The notes under the pieces: generated by a model
Told to the model about the DNA's origin: nothing
What the model saw: the letters and a program-made list of their open reading frames with translations, nothing else
The model's database searches: none
From: Samsonia erythrinae
GTDB lineage: Bacteria > Pseudomonadota > Gammaproteobacteria > Enterobacterales > Enterobacteriaceae
Length of the DNA: 64,000 nucleotides
Assembly (NCBI RefSeq): GCF_004342665.1
Contig: NZ_SMBY01000002.1
Coordinates: 372,001 to 436,000 of the forward strand
Reading direction: 5' to 3'
Translations under genes and position numbers: made by a program
Shown here: piece by piece, positions 10,005-19,246 of the stretch
How positions within the stretch are numbered: position 1 is the stretch's first letter
How the letters are laid out: every line of letters begins with the position of its first letter

Positions 10005-10721
10005 ATGAAAAAAGGGTTATTACTGCTTTCAGTGCTGGTGGCCACAGCGGCGGGCTTCGCGCAGGCCGATGATACGGCGATCAAGCAAACGCTGACGCGT
10101 TTGGACATGCAGGGCGCTGAAATTCTGCCGTCACCGATAGCGGGCATGAAGACCGTCATGACCGACAGCGGCGTGCTGTACATTAGCGAAGACGGCAAGC
10201 ATTTGCTGCAAGGTCCGCTTTATGACGTGAGCGGCACGATGCCGGTCAACACCACCAATAAAATTCTGATCGGTAAGATGGACGCGCTTTTGGATCAGAT
10301 GATTGTTTATAAAGCCGCGCAGGAAAAACACGTGATTACCGTCTTTACCGATATCACCTGCGGCTATTGCCACAAACTTCATGAACAGATGGAGGATTAC
10401 AACGCGTTAGGGATTACCGTGCGCTATCTGGCGTTTCCGCGTCAGGGCATGAACGCGCCGGCCGCGAAAGATATGCAGTCCATCTGGTGCGTGGCCGATC
10501 GCAATAAAGCGTTTGATAACGCGATGAAAGGCGACGCGATCTCGCCGGCAACCTGTAAAACCGATATCGCGGCGCATTATCAACTGGGTATACAGTTCGG
10601 CGTGCAGGGTACCCCTGCTATCGTGCTGGACAGTGGGATGGTTGTGCCCGGCTATCAAGGGCCAAAAGAGATGTTGGCGATGTTGGAAGCACATAAAACA
10701 TCGAAGAAAACCGGCGGTTGA
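10005..10721 (+). CDS. dsbC: Periplasmic disulfide isomerase DsbC
   Basis: 238 residues with a signal peptide (MKKGLLLLSVLVATAAGFAQA), a dimerisation domain and a thioredoxin fold carrying CGYC in FTDITCGYCHKLH. A second Cys pair near the C-terminus and the cis-Pro in GVQGTPAIV are in place. It isomerises wrong disulfides in the periplasm and is reduced by DsbD. ATG 10005 gives a normal signal sequence; an upstream in-frame ATG (9954) would add a hydrophilic leader and is less likely. recJ starts 6 bases after the stop. Confidence 0.95.
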   Translation: MKKGLLLLSVLVATAAGFAQADDTAIKQTLTRLDMQGAEILPSPIAGMKTVMTDSGVLYISEDGKHLLQGPLYDVSGTMPVNTTNKILIGKMDALLDQMIVYKAAQEKHVITVFTDITCGYCHKLHEQMEDYNALGITVRYLAFPRQGMNAPAAKDMQSIWCVADRNKAFDNAMKGDAISPATCKTDIAAHYQLGIQFGVQGTPAIVLDSGMVVPGYQGPKEMLAMLEAHKTSKKTGG

Positions 10722-10727
10722 TGCTCA

Positions 10728-12473
10728 GTGGAAATGATTACCCAACTTCGTCGGCGTCCGCTGGCGGAGGATATTGATTTACCGGATACCGTTCCCCCTT
10801 TGCTGCGCCGACTGTACGCGCAGCGTGGCGTGAAGGGGAAAGAGGAACTGGAACGCCGTTTAAGTGGATTACTCAATTACCGTTTGTTAAGCGGGATTGA
10901 ACAGGCGGTCAATTTGCTGCAACGGGCGTTGGAAGATCAGCGTTGTATCGTGATTGTTGGCGATTTTGACGCTGACGGCGCCACCAGTACCGCGCTCACC
11001 GTGCTGGCGCTGCGCAGTATGGGCGCTGCCAACGTGAAATATCTGGTGCCGAATCGCTTTGAGGACGGCTACGGGCTAAGCCCGGAAGTGGTAGCGCAGG
11101 CCGCGGCATTAGGCGCAGAGATCATTTTAACCGTCGATAATGGGATCTCCTCGCATGCGGGAGTCGAGGACGCGCATCGGCGCGGTATCACGGTGTTGGT
11201 GACCGATCACCACCTGCCCGGTGAGACCTTGCCGGCGGCGGACGCGATGATTAACCCTAATCTGCCCGACTGTGCCTTCCCCTCCAAAGCGCTGGCAGGC
11301 GTGGGCGTGGCGTTTTATCTGATGATGGCGCTGTTTGTACGCCTGCGCGAGACGGGGTGGTTTACGCAACAGGGGCTGGCGAAGCCGAACCTGACCGAAT
11401 TACTGGATCTGGTCGCGCTGGGTACGGTCGCTGACGTGGTGCCGCTGGATGCCAATAACCGGATTCTGGTGGCGCAGGGGCTGAACCGCATTCGCGCCGG
11501 CGAGTGTCGTCCGGGGATTCGCGCGCTGTTGGAAGTGGCTAACCGCGAAGCCGGTCAACTTGTCGCCAGTGATTTAGGCTTTGCACTTGGCCCGCGTCTG
11601 AATGCCGCCGGGCGGCTGGATGACATGACGGTCGGGGTAGAACTCCTGCTCAGTCATGACATCACGCACGCGCGTATGTTGGCCAATGATTTGGATGCGT
11701 TGAATCAGGATCGGCGCGAGATCGAACAGAGTATGCAGGTCGAGGCGCTGAAGCTGTGCGAATCGCTGGAGCGCACCCGTGCCGAATTGCCCTATGGTCT
11801 GGCGATGTATCACCCGGAATGGCATCAGGGCGTGGTGGGGATTCTGGCATCGCGTATTAAAGAGCGTTTTTACCGTCCGGTGATTGCCTTTGCGCCTGCC
11901 GGCGACGGCATGCTGAAAGGATCTGGGCGCTCCATTGCCGGCCTGCATCTGCGTGATGCGCTGGAACGGTTGGATACGTTGTATCCGGGCATGATGGACA
12001 AGTTCGGCGGCCATGCGATGGCGGCAGGGCTATCGCTGCACGAAGATCGGTTTGAGGATTTCCGTCAGCGTTTTGGCGAACTGGTTGGCGAATGGCTCGA
12101 TCCGTCTCAGCTTGAAGGCGTCGTCTGGTCGGATGGCGAACTTGCGCTGCCGGAACTGGATTTGCTCTCAACGGCAGAAATGTTGCGTTATGCCGGTCCC
12201 TGGGGACAGGCGTTTCCTGAGCCGACGTTCGATGGCCGCTTCCGCATTCTGCAACCCCGCCTGCTGAAAGAGCGCCATCTGAAAGCGATGTTTGAACCGA
12301 TCGGCGCAACCGGGCCGGTGCCGCTGTTGGACGGCATCGCGTTTAATGTGGATACCACCATCTGGCCGGATCCGAGCATTCGGGAAGTGGAAATGGTGTA
12401 CCGGCTGGATATCAACGAGTTTCGCGGGAAACGCTCGGTACAGCTACTGATTCAACATCTGTGGCCACGCTAA
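10728..12473 (+). CDS. recJ: Single-stranded-DNA-specific exonuclease RecJ
   Basis: 581 residues, close to E. coli RecJ (577). The DHH-phosphoesterase motifs are clear: GDFDADGATST, TVDNGISSHAG, VTDHHLPG and GTVADVVPLD, followed by the DHHA1 motif GGHAMAAGLSL. It degrades 5' ended single strands in RecF-pathway recombination and mismatch repair. The start is GTG 10728 or ATG 10734; both give the same QLRRR homology and neither has a strong ribosome site, so coupling to dsbC translation is likely. Confidence 0.95.
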   Translation: MEMITQLRRRPLAEDIDLPDTVPPLLRRLYAQRGVKGKEELERRLSGLLNYRLLSGIEQAVNLLQRALEDQRCIVIVGDFDADGATSTALTVLALRSMGAANVKYLVPNRFEDGYGLSPEVVAQAAALGAEIILTVDNGISSHAGVEDAHRRGITVLVTDHHLPGETLPAADAMINPNLPDCAFPSKALAGVGVAFYLMMALFVRLRETGWFTQQGLAKPNLTELLDLVALGTVADVVPLDANNRILVAQGLNRIRAGECRPGIRALLEVANREAGQLVASDLGFALGPRLNAAGRLDDMTVGVELLLSHDITHARMLANDLDALNQDRREIEQSMQVEALKLCESLERTRAELPYGLAMYHPEWHQGVVGILASRIKERFYRPVIAFAPAGDGMLKGSGRSIAGLHLRDALERLDTLYPGMMDKFGGHAMAAGLSLHEDRFEDFRQRFGELVGEWLDPSQLEGVVWSDGELALPELDLLSTAEMLRYAGPWGQAFPEPTFDGRFRILQPRLLKERHLKAMFEPIGATGPVPLLDGIAFNVDTTIWPDPSIREVEMVYRLDINEFRGKRSVQLLIQHLWPR

Positions 12474-12587
12474 AAGCGGTCTGCAACGCAGCGGGCGGAA
12501 AGTCTATAAACCGGGCGTTTTATTCGTTAGAATGTCCGGTTTACACCATTCCGTTGTCAACGACTTAACATAAGAATATAAAACACC

Positions 12588-13686
12588 ATGTTTGAAATTA
12601 ATCCGGTAAAAAACCGCATTCAGGATCTGTCTGAACGTACCGCCGTTCTTAGGGGGTATCTTTGACTATGATGCCAAGAAAGAACGCCTAGAAGAAGTCA
12701 ACGCCGAACTGGAACAGCCGGATGTCTGGAATGAGCCCGAACGCGCTCAGACATTGGGAAAAGAACGTTCCTCGCTGGAAGCCATCGTCGATACCATCGA
12801 CCAACTGGTACAGGGTCTGGAAGATGTGTCCGGCCTGCTTGAGCTAGCGGTGGAAGAGGACGATGAAGACACCTTCAATGAAACGACGCTGGAACTGGAT
12901 GCGCTGGAAAACAAATTAGGCCAGCTCGAATTCCGGCGCATGTTCTCCGGCCAGTACGACAGTGCGGATTGCTATCTGGATATTCAGGCGGGATCGGGCG
13001 GGACGGAAGCGCAGGACTGGGCCAGTATGCTGGTGCGCATGTATCTGCGTTGGGCGGAAGCCAAAGGGTTCAAAACCGAGATTATTGAAGAGTCAGACGG
13101 CGATGTGGCCGGTACCAAATCCGCCACCATCAAGATCATCGGTGACTACGCCTTTGGCTGGCTGCGTACCGAAACCGGCGTACACCGTCTGGTGCGTAAA
13201 AGCCCGTTCGATTCCGGCGGCCGTCGCCACACATCGTTCAGCTCTGCCTTTGTTTATCCGGAAGTGGATGACGATATTGATATCGAAATCAACCCGGCTG
13301 ACCTGCGCATTGACGTTTACCGGGCTTCCGGTGCGGGTGGTCAGCACGTTAACCGGACGGAATCCGCCGTGCGTATCACTCACATCCCTACCGGCATCGT
13401 GACGCAGTGCCAGAATGATCGTTCCCAGCATAAAAACAAAGATCAGGCCATGAAGCAGCTGAAAGCGAAGCTGTATGAGTTTGAGATGCAAAAGAAAAAT
13501 GCTGAGAAGCAGGCGATGGAAGACAATAAGTCGGATATCGGTTGGGGAAGTCAGATTCGCTCTTATGTACTGGATGATTCTCGCATTAAAGATCTACGTA
13601 CCGGCGTGGAAACACGTAATACGCAGGCTGTGCTGGATGGCGATCTGGACAAATTTATTGAAGCAAGTTTAAAAGCGGGGTTATAA
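12588..13686 (+). CDS. prfB: Peptide chain release factor 2, with programmed +1 frameshift
   Basis: The gene starts at ATG 12588, runs 25 codons to an in-frame TGA at 12663-12665, and continues in the +1 frame from 12664 to give 365 residues, the E. coli RF2 length. The GGQ motif that triggers peptidyl-tRNA hydrolysis is at about residue 250 ([14 protein letters not shown]) and the stop-codon recognition motif SPF lies in [16 protein letters not shown]2 reads UGA and UAA. lysS follows after 8 bases, so both share a transcript. Confidence 0.97.
12651..12666 (+). promoter_or_regulatory. prfB: RF2 autoregulatory +1 frameshift site
   Basis: The segment AGGGGGTATCTTTGAC contains the internal Shine-Dalgarno AGGGGG, three bases before the CTT-TGA-C slip site. 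This is the classic RF2 signal: low RF2 slows termination at the poorly read UGA-C, so ribosomes slip +1 and make more RF2. Confidence 0.97.
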
Positions 13687-13694
13687 GAATTCAC

Positions 13695-15212
13695 ATGGCT
13701 GAATCACAATCACAGGGTGGCGCAGAGGCGCAGGATCTGAATAACGAATTAAAAGCGCGCCGTGAAAAACTTGCGTTGCTGCGTGAAAACGGTATTGCAT
13801 TCCCGAATGACTTCCGCCGTGACAGCACGTCCGATCGTCTGCATGCTGAGTTTGATGACAAAGAGAACGAAGAGCTGGAAGCGTTGGGTATTGAAGTGAC
13901 CGTGGCGGGCCGTATGATGACCCGTCGCATCATGGGTAAAGCCTCTTTCGTGACCTTGCAGGACGTGGGGGGTCGTATTCAGCTGTACGTTTCCCGCGAC
14001 GATCTGGCGGAAGGCATCTATAACGAGCAGTTCAAAAAATGGGATCTGGGCGATATCCTGGGCGCGCGCGGCAAGCTGTTTAAAACCAAGACGGGCGAGC
14101 TGTCCATTCACTGTACCGAGCTGCGTCTGCTGACCAAAGCGCTGCGCCCGCTGCCGGATAAGTTCCACGGTCTGGCCGATCAGGAAACGCGTTACCGTCA
14201 GCGCTATCTGGATCTGATCGCCAACGAGGAATCCCGCCATACCTTCCGCATCCGTTCCAAAGTGATGGCCGCGATCCGCAGCTTCATGGTGGATAACGGC
14301 TTTATGGAAGTGGAAACGCCGATGATGCAGGTGATCCCCGGCGGCGCGACCGCTCGTCCGTTCATCACGCACCATAACGCGCTGGATATCGACATGTACC
14401 TGCGCATCGCACCGGAACTGTACCTGAAACGTCTGGTCGTCGGTGGATTTGAACGCGTATTCGAAATCAACCGTAACTTCCGTAACGAAGGCGTTTCCCC
14501 GCGTCACAACCCTGAATTCACCATGATGGAACTTTATATGGCGTATGCCGATTATAAAGACCTGATTGTGTTGACGGAAAACCTGTTCCGCACGCTGACG
14601 CAGGACGTGCTGGGCTCGACGACGGTGCAATATGGTGACCAGACATTCGACTTTGGTAAGCCGTTCGAGAAGCTGACGATGCGTGAAGCGATCTGCAAGT
14701 ATCGCCCGGAAACCAACGTGTCCGATCTGGACGATCTGGCGAAAGCGACGGCGATCGCGCAGTCTCTGGGCATCAAGATCGAGAAAAGCTGGGGGCTGGG
14801 CCGTATCGTTACCGAGATCTTCGAAGAGACGGCGGAAAGCAATCTGATCCAGCCGACCTTCATCACCGAATATCCGGCTGAAGTGTCACCGCTGGCGCGA
14901 CGTAACGATCAGAATCCGGACATCACCGATCGCTTTGAGTTCTTCATCGGCGGTCGTGAAATTGGTAACGGCTTCTCCGAGCTGAATGATGCCGAAGATC
15001 AGGCAGAGCGTTTTGCCCAGCAGGTGAATGCTAAAGATGCGGGCGATGACGAAGCGATGTTCTATGATGAAGACTACGTGACGGCGCTGGAGCATGGCCT
15101 GCCGCCCACCGCGGGGCTGGGCATCGGTATTGACCGTATGGTGATGTTGTTCACTGACAGCCACACGATCCGCGACGTCATTCTGTTCCCGGCGATGCGT
15201 CCTCAGAAATAA
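13695..15212 (+). CDS. lysS: Lysyl-tRNA synthetase, class II
   Basis: 505 residues, the E. coli LysS length. An N-terminal OB fold for the anticodon (about residues 65-145) is followed by the class II core with motif 2 [15 protein letters not shown] and motif 3 [17 protein letters not shown]. It charges tRNA-Lys in the cytosol. It is the last gene of the prfB operon and ends at a strong terminator; tRNA-Gly follows. Confidence 0.97.
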   Translation: MAESQSQGGAEAQDLNNELKARREKLALLRENGIAFPNDFRRDSTSDRLHAEFDDKENEELEALGIEVTVAGRMMTRRIMGKASFVTLQDVGGRIQLYVSRDDLAEGIYNEQFKKWDLGDILGARGKLFKTKTGELSIHCTELRLLTKALRPLPDKFHGLADQETRYRQRYLDLIANEESRHTFRIRSKVMAAIRSFMVDNGFMEVETPMMQVIPGGATARPFITHHNALDIDMYLRIAPELYLKRLVVGGFERVFEINRNFRNEGVSPRHNPEFTMMELYMAYADYKDLIVLTENLFRTLTQDVLGSTTVQYGDQTFDFGKPFEKLTMREAICKYRPETNVSDLDDLAKATAIAQSLGIKIEKSWGLGRIVTEIFEETAESNLIQPTFITEYPAEVSPLARRNDQNPDITDRFEFFIGGREIGNGFSELNDAEDQAERFAQQVNAKDAGDDEAMFYDEDYVTALEHGLPPTAGLGIGIDRMVMLFTDSHTIRDVILFPAMRPQK

Positions 15213-15240
15213 TGGCGTCATCCTATTCAGCGTGATGATA

Positions 15241-15270
15241 AAACCGGTGTGTTTCACACCGGTTTTTTTT
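15241..15270 (+). terminator. Rho-independent terminator after lysS
   Basis: AAACCGGTGTG pairs with CACACCGGTTT around a TTT loop and runs into eight T residues. It is one of the strongest terminators in the window. Confidence 0.93.
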
Positions 15271-15367
15271 CAGCGCGCGAACGCCGGCCGATAAAACCCG
15301 GCGTGACGACCTCACTGTCTGGTTGGTGTAATCGCTCAAAACTGCACCATTTCTCAGGGTTTTTTAC

Positions 15368-15395
15368 TTGCCCGGCAAAGTGATAGCGCTATAAT
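15368..15395 (+). promoter_or_regulatory. Promoter of the tRNA-Gly gene
   Basis: TTGCCC (15368-15373), a 16-base spacer and a consensus TATAAT (15390-15395) lie 17 bases before the tRNA. A GC-rich stretch follows the -10 box, as in stringently controlled tRNA promoters. Confidence 0.75.
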
Positions 15396-15412
15396 GCTAG
15401 CCGCACACCGTT

Positions 15413-15486
15413 GCGAGTGTAGTTCAATGGTAGAACGGCAGCTTCCCAAGCTGCATACGAGGGTTCGATTCCCTTCACTCGCTCCA
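15413..15486 (+). tRNA. glyU: tRNA-Gly (anticodon CCC)
   Basis: A 74-base cloverleaf with paired ends GCGAGTG/CACTCGC, discriminator U and encoded CCA. The anticodon stem GCAGC/GCTGC encloses loop TTCCCAA, so the anticodon is CCC (reads GGG). The T-arm GGGTTCGATTCCC is standard. Its 3' half is the integration site of the satellite: the 16 bases at 15464-15479 recur at 30925-30940 and 12 of them at 27643-27654. Confidence 0.96.
15464..15479 (+). repeat. attL core in the tRNA 3' end
   Basis: TTCGATTCCCTTCACT in the T-arm and acceptor stem. It is repeated exactly at 30925-30940, and its last 12 bases at 27643-27654. Confidence 0.8.
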
Positions 15487-15600
15487 AAAATACCTCCTCT
15501 GAAGTTCCCCAAAGTCCACAAAACCCAGTAAATACGTGTCATTAAGCCATTTCTATGGTGTTTTATAGTCTACTCAAGTACCCTGAAATCCATCTGTCTT

Positions 15601-15684
15601 TGGGGGTATATCTGGGGGTACTGATACTTGCACCCCTGAAAAGTACCCCCAGGCGCATAAATCTGGGATGGAGAAATACCCCCA
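15601..15684. repeat. Left-arm integrase-binding repeats
   Basis: Four copies of TGGGGGTA: forward at 15601-15608 and 15613-15620, reverse at 15644-15651 and 15677-15684, directly before the integrase ATG. Two more copies lie at the right end. They are likely arm-type sites for the integrase, and their overlap with the int leader suggests autoregulation (inference). Confidence 0.7.
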
Positions 15685-16872
15685 ATGAAGCTGAATGCCA
15701 AGCAGGTAGAGGCCTGCAAGCCAAAGGAAAAAGCGTATAAGTTAGCTGATGGCGGCGGATTGTACTTGCTGGTCAATCCGAACGGCTCGAAGTATTGGCG
15801 TCTTAAATACCGTGTTGCTGGCAAAGAAAAACTACTGGCTATTGGTGTGTATCCTGATGTCTCGTTAGCAAAAGCCAGGGAAAAACGAAATGCTGCGCGG
15901 CAGGTCGTTATTGAGGGGGGCGATCCCAGCCAGAACAAACAGCAAGAAAAGTTAGCCCGACAAGGTGAAAGCGAAGGGACATTCGAGAAGATCGCGCGTG
16001 AGTGGTATCAACGACGCTATGACCGATGGTCAGAATCTTATCGCAAGGAGATGATGGCAACCTTTGAGGCTGATGTTTTCCCCTTCATTGGACACCGGCC
16101 AATCGCGGAAATTAAGCCTCTGGAATTAATGGCTGTGTTATCTAAGCTGGAACAGCGCGGTGCCACCGAGAAAATGCGTAAGGTGCGTCAGCGCTGTGGT
16201 GAGGTGTGGAAATATGCGATTGTAACGGGCAGGGCTGAGTATAACCCCGCACCGGATCTCGCCAGTGCGATGAAGCCACATAAACGAGAGCATTATCCTC
16301 ATCTTAACGTGATTGAGTTGCCTGAATTTTTGCAGACTCTGACCAGTTATAGCGGCAGTATGCAAGTGAAATTGGCTATGAGGTTACTAATTCTGACAGG
16401 GACGCGGCCAGGTGAATTGCGTCAGGCTGAATGGATAGAAATTGATTTAGATAAGGCATTATGGGAAATACCGGCATCCAAAATGAAGATGCGGCGTTCT
16501 CACATGGTTCCTCTGTCTTCTCAGGCTGTAGATATTTTAAAGCAGATGCAGCCGATTAGCGGAAAATACCAATATGTATTTCCTGGCCGGGTTCAATCTT
16601 CAAAACCAATAAGTGAAATGACCCTTAATGTTTTGATTCGTCGTATCGGTTACGGTGGTAGAGCTACGGGGCATGGTTTTCGTCATACTATGAGCACTAT
16701 TTTGCATGAAAAAGGTTATAATACGGCTTGGATTGAAACCCAACTTGCTCATATTGATAAAAATAATATACGCGGAACGTATAATCACGCTCAATATTTA
16801 GATGGACGTAGAGAAATGCTGCAATGGTATGCGAGTTATATAGACTCTTTGGAAAGTGGAGGAAGTGTATAA
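15685..16872 (+). CDS. int: P4-family tyrosine integrase
   Basis: 395 residues with the DUF4102 arm-binding N-terminus (MKLNAKQVEACKPKEKAYKLADGGGLYLLV is characteristic), a core-binding domain and a C-terminal catalytic domain. The catalytic residues are visible: Arg in LTGTRPGELRQAEW, His-x-x-Arg in GHGFRHTMST and the Tyr in RGTYNHAQYL. It integrates the satellite into tRNA-Gly. It lies 205 bases from attL, reading inward. The stop codon directly abuts the next ATG, so the two are co-translated. Confidence 0.93.
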   Translation: MKLNAKQVEACKPKEKAYKLADGGGLYLLVNPNGSKYWRLKYRVAGKEKLLAIGVYPDVSLAKAREKRNAARQVVIEGGDPSQNKQQEKLARQGESEGTFEKIAREWYQRRYDRWSESYRKEMMATFEADVFPFIGHRPIAEIKPLELMAVLSKLEQRGATEKMRKVRQRCGEVWKYAIVTGRAEYNPAPDLASAMKPHKREHYPHLNVIELPEFLQTLTSYSGSMQVKLAMRLLILTGTRPGELRQAEWIEIDLDKALWEIPASKMKMRRSHMVPLSSQAVDILKQMQPISGKYQYVFPGRVQSSKPISEMTLNVLIRRIGYGGRATGHGFRHTMSTILHEKGYNTAWIETQLAHIDKNNIRGTYNHAQYLDGRREMLQWYASYIDSLESGGSV

Positions 16873-17514
16873 ATGGCTAATTTCTTGAAGATGGATGTGT
16901 TTGAACGTTTTACAAAATACAAAACGGTCTCTGCTCAAGAAATGGCTTTGGCAATATTGGGCGTTGATCCCTTTACAAAAACCAAAGATATACCCAAAGA
17001 TAGAGAGCATAATGTTTCTCAATTGCAGGCACTTTTGCGGCAGAATGCCGGGGAGGTTATTGGTAAAATCATGCAGCATAATGAGAGGATCGATTCTACA
17101 GTGTATTTTGCTGCCTCATATGAGTTTATCGATCCTGATTATACTCCGCGCTCTGTTATAGATAAGTGCCAAGAAATTGTGAAAGAGATAGCCTCAGCGC
17201 CTAACTGGAAACAGAATTTATCAAAATATGGTGGTGAGGAAATTATCGAGTACGGGCGCTCAGTGAGAAAAGTTGGTCGCGGAATTTACCGGAAAGAGGA
17301 CGAAAAAGAGAATACGGATAAATTGATTGCGCTATTGATAATGTTGCTGGTGGAGAAATTCGGAGGTAAATACGGTTCAGTAAAACAACCTGCAAAAAGC
17401 GAGATTTACCGTGATTTAACTATCCTGGCTGAAAAGGAAGGTGTTTCTTTGAAAGGGATAAAAGCATCATCTTTTTATGATAAGGTGAAAAAATCATTCA
17501 ACTCTCTATTTTAG
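16873..17514 (+). CDS. Unknown protein cotranscribed with int
   Basis: 213 residues, not recognised. The ATG follows the int stop with no gap, so it should depend on int translation. The protein is mixed charged, with a short hydrophobic patch (DKLIALLIMLLVEKFGG, about residues 150-167) and a Lys-rich C-terminus ending SSFYDKVKKSFNSLF. The patch is followed by a section reminiscent of the regulatory tails seen in satellite proteins of unknown role. It is too long for a typical excisionase. I would look for a role in integration control or superinfection immunity. Confidence 0.7.
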   Translation: MANFLKMDVFERFTKYKTVSAQEMALAILGVDPFTKTKDIPKDREHNVSQLQALLRQNAGEVIGKIMQHNERIDSTVYFAASYEFIDPDYTPRSVIDKCQEIVKEIASAPNWKQNLSKYGGEEIIEYGRSVRKVGRGIYRKEDEKENTDKLIALLIMLLVEKFGGKYGSVKQPAKSEIYRDLTILAEKEGVSLKGIKASSFYDKVKKSFNSLF

Positions 17515-17595
17515 ATCACTAAACCTATCACGAAATGCGCTCTATTAGACACCATTAGCTTGTAAATGCTTATAGACACCTCTACAGCCTTATCT

Positions 17596-17633
17596 ATATA
17601 GCACTATATAGGATCATATAGCGCTATATAGGA
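17596..17633. repeat. Two phased palindromic repeats
   Basis: ATATAGCACTATATAGGA (17596-17613) and ATATAGCGCTATATAGGA (17616-17633) differ at one base and start exactly 20 bases apart. Each contains an inverted repeat. The spacing is about two helical turns, suggesting cooperative binding of a dimeric protein. Confidence 0.75.
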
Positions 17634-17718
17634 GAGTATTCCGTACTATATACCTCAACTTACACCATTTAACCAATTGAAAATAATTAAGATAAATCAC
17701 TTTTTCTTTATGCTTTTC

Positions 17719-17782
17719 TCAATGGAGTACCATTTTTTTCAATGGAAAATGAAAATTTTTAATGGATTTCATTCTCAATGGA
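17719..17782 (+). repeat. TCAATGGA iterons upstream of alpA
   Basis: Copies start at 17719, 17739, 17759 (TTAATGGA, one change) and 17775, giving spacings of 20, 20 and 16 bases. They lie 60-125 bases before the alpA start. They may be AlpA or replication-protein sites. The surrounding 17515-17842 segment holds no gene. Confidence 0.65.
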
Positions 17783-17842
17783 ACACATAAAATTACACTT
17801 CTAAACTCCGCCATATACCAGCAAGCACGATGAGGTAACGAT

Positions 17843-18064
17843 ATGGCAGGCAGAAATATTCAGGACAACCAAGCATCCTTGATCTCTTCAAAAGAGGTGC
17901 TGCGTCGCGTCCAGCGTAGTAAATCATGGCTCTATAAACAGTTGGCACAAAAGGCATTTCCCCAACCGATTAAGATTGGGGAGCGTGCAATTTCCTTTGT
18001 TGAAAGTGAGATCGACGAATGGATCAGCCAGCGGATCGCTGAACGTGGGGAATGGAAATCATGA
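17843..18064 (+). CDS. alpA: AlpA-family excisionase/regulator
   Basis: 73 residues with the MerR-like winged helix of AlpA: LISSKEVLRRVQRSKSWLYK, FPQPIKIGERAISFVESEIDEWI. In P4-like elements AlpA proteins act as transcriptional activators of int or as excisionases. A GAGGTAACG ribosome site lies just before the ATG. It is oriented with the downstream early genes and preceded by phased repeats that may be its targets. Confidence 0.88.
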   Translation: MAGRNIQDNQASLISSKEVLRRVQRSKSWLYKQLAQKAFPQPIKIGERAISFVESEIDEWISQRIAERGEWKS

Positions 18065-18143
18065 GAAGCGCCATCTACAGCGATACCACCTTATCATCCA
18101 TTGGTGTTAGCAAGGTTCATACACTGGCTTTTTGGGGAAAGGA

Positions 18144-18332
18144 TCAGTCTTTAGGTTCCGTATCACGTGCTTGCTTACGCTGGCGGCGTTTGATCTCGCC
18201 TTTGATTGAAGCGACGACAAAACCGGCAGTACTTTCGCCTTCTTCTTTCACTTTTTCAAGTTCACCAATCAAATCAAGAGGTACGCGAGATACTATCTGT
18301 TGTGATTTGTTATTTCTTGAACCCGTTGCCAT
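18144..18332 (-). CDS. YlcI/YnfO-like small basic protein
   Basis: 62 residues from ATG 18332, preceded by GGAAAA. The sequence NNKSQQIVSRVPLDLIGEL followed by EKVKEEGESTAGFVVASIKGEI resembles the prophage-encoded YlcI/YnfO family, with a ribbon-helix-helix-like core (predicted strand VSRVPLDL, then two helices) and a basic tail. It lies opposite to its neighbours. A DNA-binding regulatory role is probable from the fold pattern but not shown. Confidence 0.7.
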   Translation of the reverse strand: MATGSRNNKSQQIVSRVPLDLIGELEKVKEEGESTAGFVVASIKGEIKRRQRKQARDTEPKD

Positions 18333-18524
18333 ATCTGATTTTCCGTTATATTGGTGGCATTCAGTATATGCGAAAAAGAAATGCAATCAATACTTGAAAG
18401 TGGCATGCACCTTGTTCTATTGTAAGTGCATGCCACCTAATGAGGGTGAGCAGAAAAAACAACGCCCCGTAGTGCTCGCAACACATACAGGGCGTCTAAC
18501 CACAATGTTACTGGAGGTAACACG

Positions 18525-18725
18525 ATGGCTGATTCACAGTCTACCCAAACACGCCCTAAATATCAGTATCGTTTTCTTGCTCTTTACCGTGCGGATAGTG
18601 CTGCTTCACCTTGCCGCCTGTCTGTTGAAGCCTATACAGAGCAGGAAGCCCGTCAGATCCTTGTCCCTCACTTCATCCTCTCTTTTGCTGGCCGCTTGCC
18701 AGTTGAGGCGGTACGCCATGTTTGA
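18525..18725 (+). CDS. Icd-like (host cell division inhibitor-like) small protein
   Basis: 66 residues beginning MADSQSTQTRPKYQYRFLAL and ending AGRLPVEAVRHV. Proteins with this pattern, including the AGRLPV end, are common in P4-like islands and are annotated Icd-like after the P1 icd gene. The activity of this one is not known. The ATG follows a strong TGGAGGTAACACG ribosome site. It overlaps the next gene by 8 bases and opens a chain of coupled small ORFs. Confidence 0.7.
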   Translation: MADSQSTQTRPKYQYRFLALYRADSAASPCRLSVEAYTEQEARQILVPHFILSFAGRLPVEAVRHV

Positions 18726-18909
18726 TAACACACCGCTGGAACTGGATGAAATTATCGATCAGTGCCGCGCACTGGCCTATGCTGCTTTAAACATCACTGA
18801 CTGGGAAGTACGTGAAATCCTGCTGTTCGTTCTGCAAGAACGCATCGATCACCTGTACCGCACCAGACAGGAAGAACCAGAGGAAGCAGAGGTGCACCAT
18901 GAATCATGA
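18718..18909 (+). CDS. Small acidic protein of the satellite early operon
   Basis: 63 residues, starting MFDNTPLELDEIIDQCRALA and ending in a Glu-rich tail (RQEEPEEAEVHHES). It overlaps the Icd-like gene by 8 bases upstream and the next ORF by 11 bases downstream, so translation is coupled on both sides. It is predicted mostly helical. No function was recognised. Confidence 0.7.
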   Translation: MFDNTPLELDEIIDQCRALAYAALNITDWEVREILLFVLQERIDHLYRTRQEEPEEAEVHHES

Positions 18910-19246
18910 TATGAAGCCGCTGCTATCAGACTCACAGGGAACGTCTGTTAACGTGCTGTATTTCGATGCGCAAGTGGGTGAGGATGATTTGTATGAGTGC
19001 GCCACTTCCCGCCTGAATGCACTGTTAAACCTCAATAGTGAACTGGCTCGCCTGAATACTGAAACTAGCGCAGGTATGGATCAATCGGCTCTTTCTGAGG
19101 TGAATAGTATCCTGCTATCAGATGCGATCACGATGCTCAATCACCTTCATAACATTGTGATTAAAGATAAACGTCGTGGACGTTCTGTAAGCCCACAACT
19201 TAACGATGATGCAATCTTAGGAAGTCAGGAGGTGCACCATGCGTAA
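18899..19246 (+). CDS. Unknown satellite early protein
   Basis: 115 residues from the ATG in the context AGGTGCACCATG, which also serves the next gene. The middle is predicted helical with leucine-rich heptads (RLNALLNLNSELARLNTE, and LLSDAITMLNHLHNIV). Small acidic/helical proteins at this position are usual in P4-like islands, with no known role. It is overlapped at both ends by neighbours. Confidence 0.7.
   Translation: MNHDMKPLLSDSQGTSVNVLYFDAQVGEDDLYECATSRLNALLNLNSELARLNTETSAGMDQSALSEVNSILLSDAITMLNHLHNIVIKDKRRGRSVSPQLNDDAILGSQEVHHA

Noticed and set aside
12588-12665. Frameshift or pseudogene in prfB
   Set aside because: The interrupted frame is the known RF2 programmed +1 frameshift with its AGGGGG...CTTTGAC signal.
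18052-18717. Long frame reading through the alpA-icd interval
   Set aside because: It overlaps the opposite YlcI-like gene and the Icd-like gene in another frame; only its end, from ATG 18718, has coding support.
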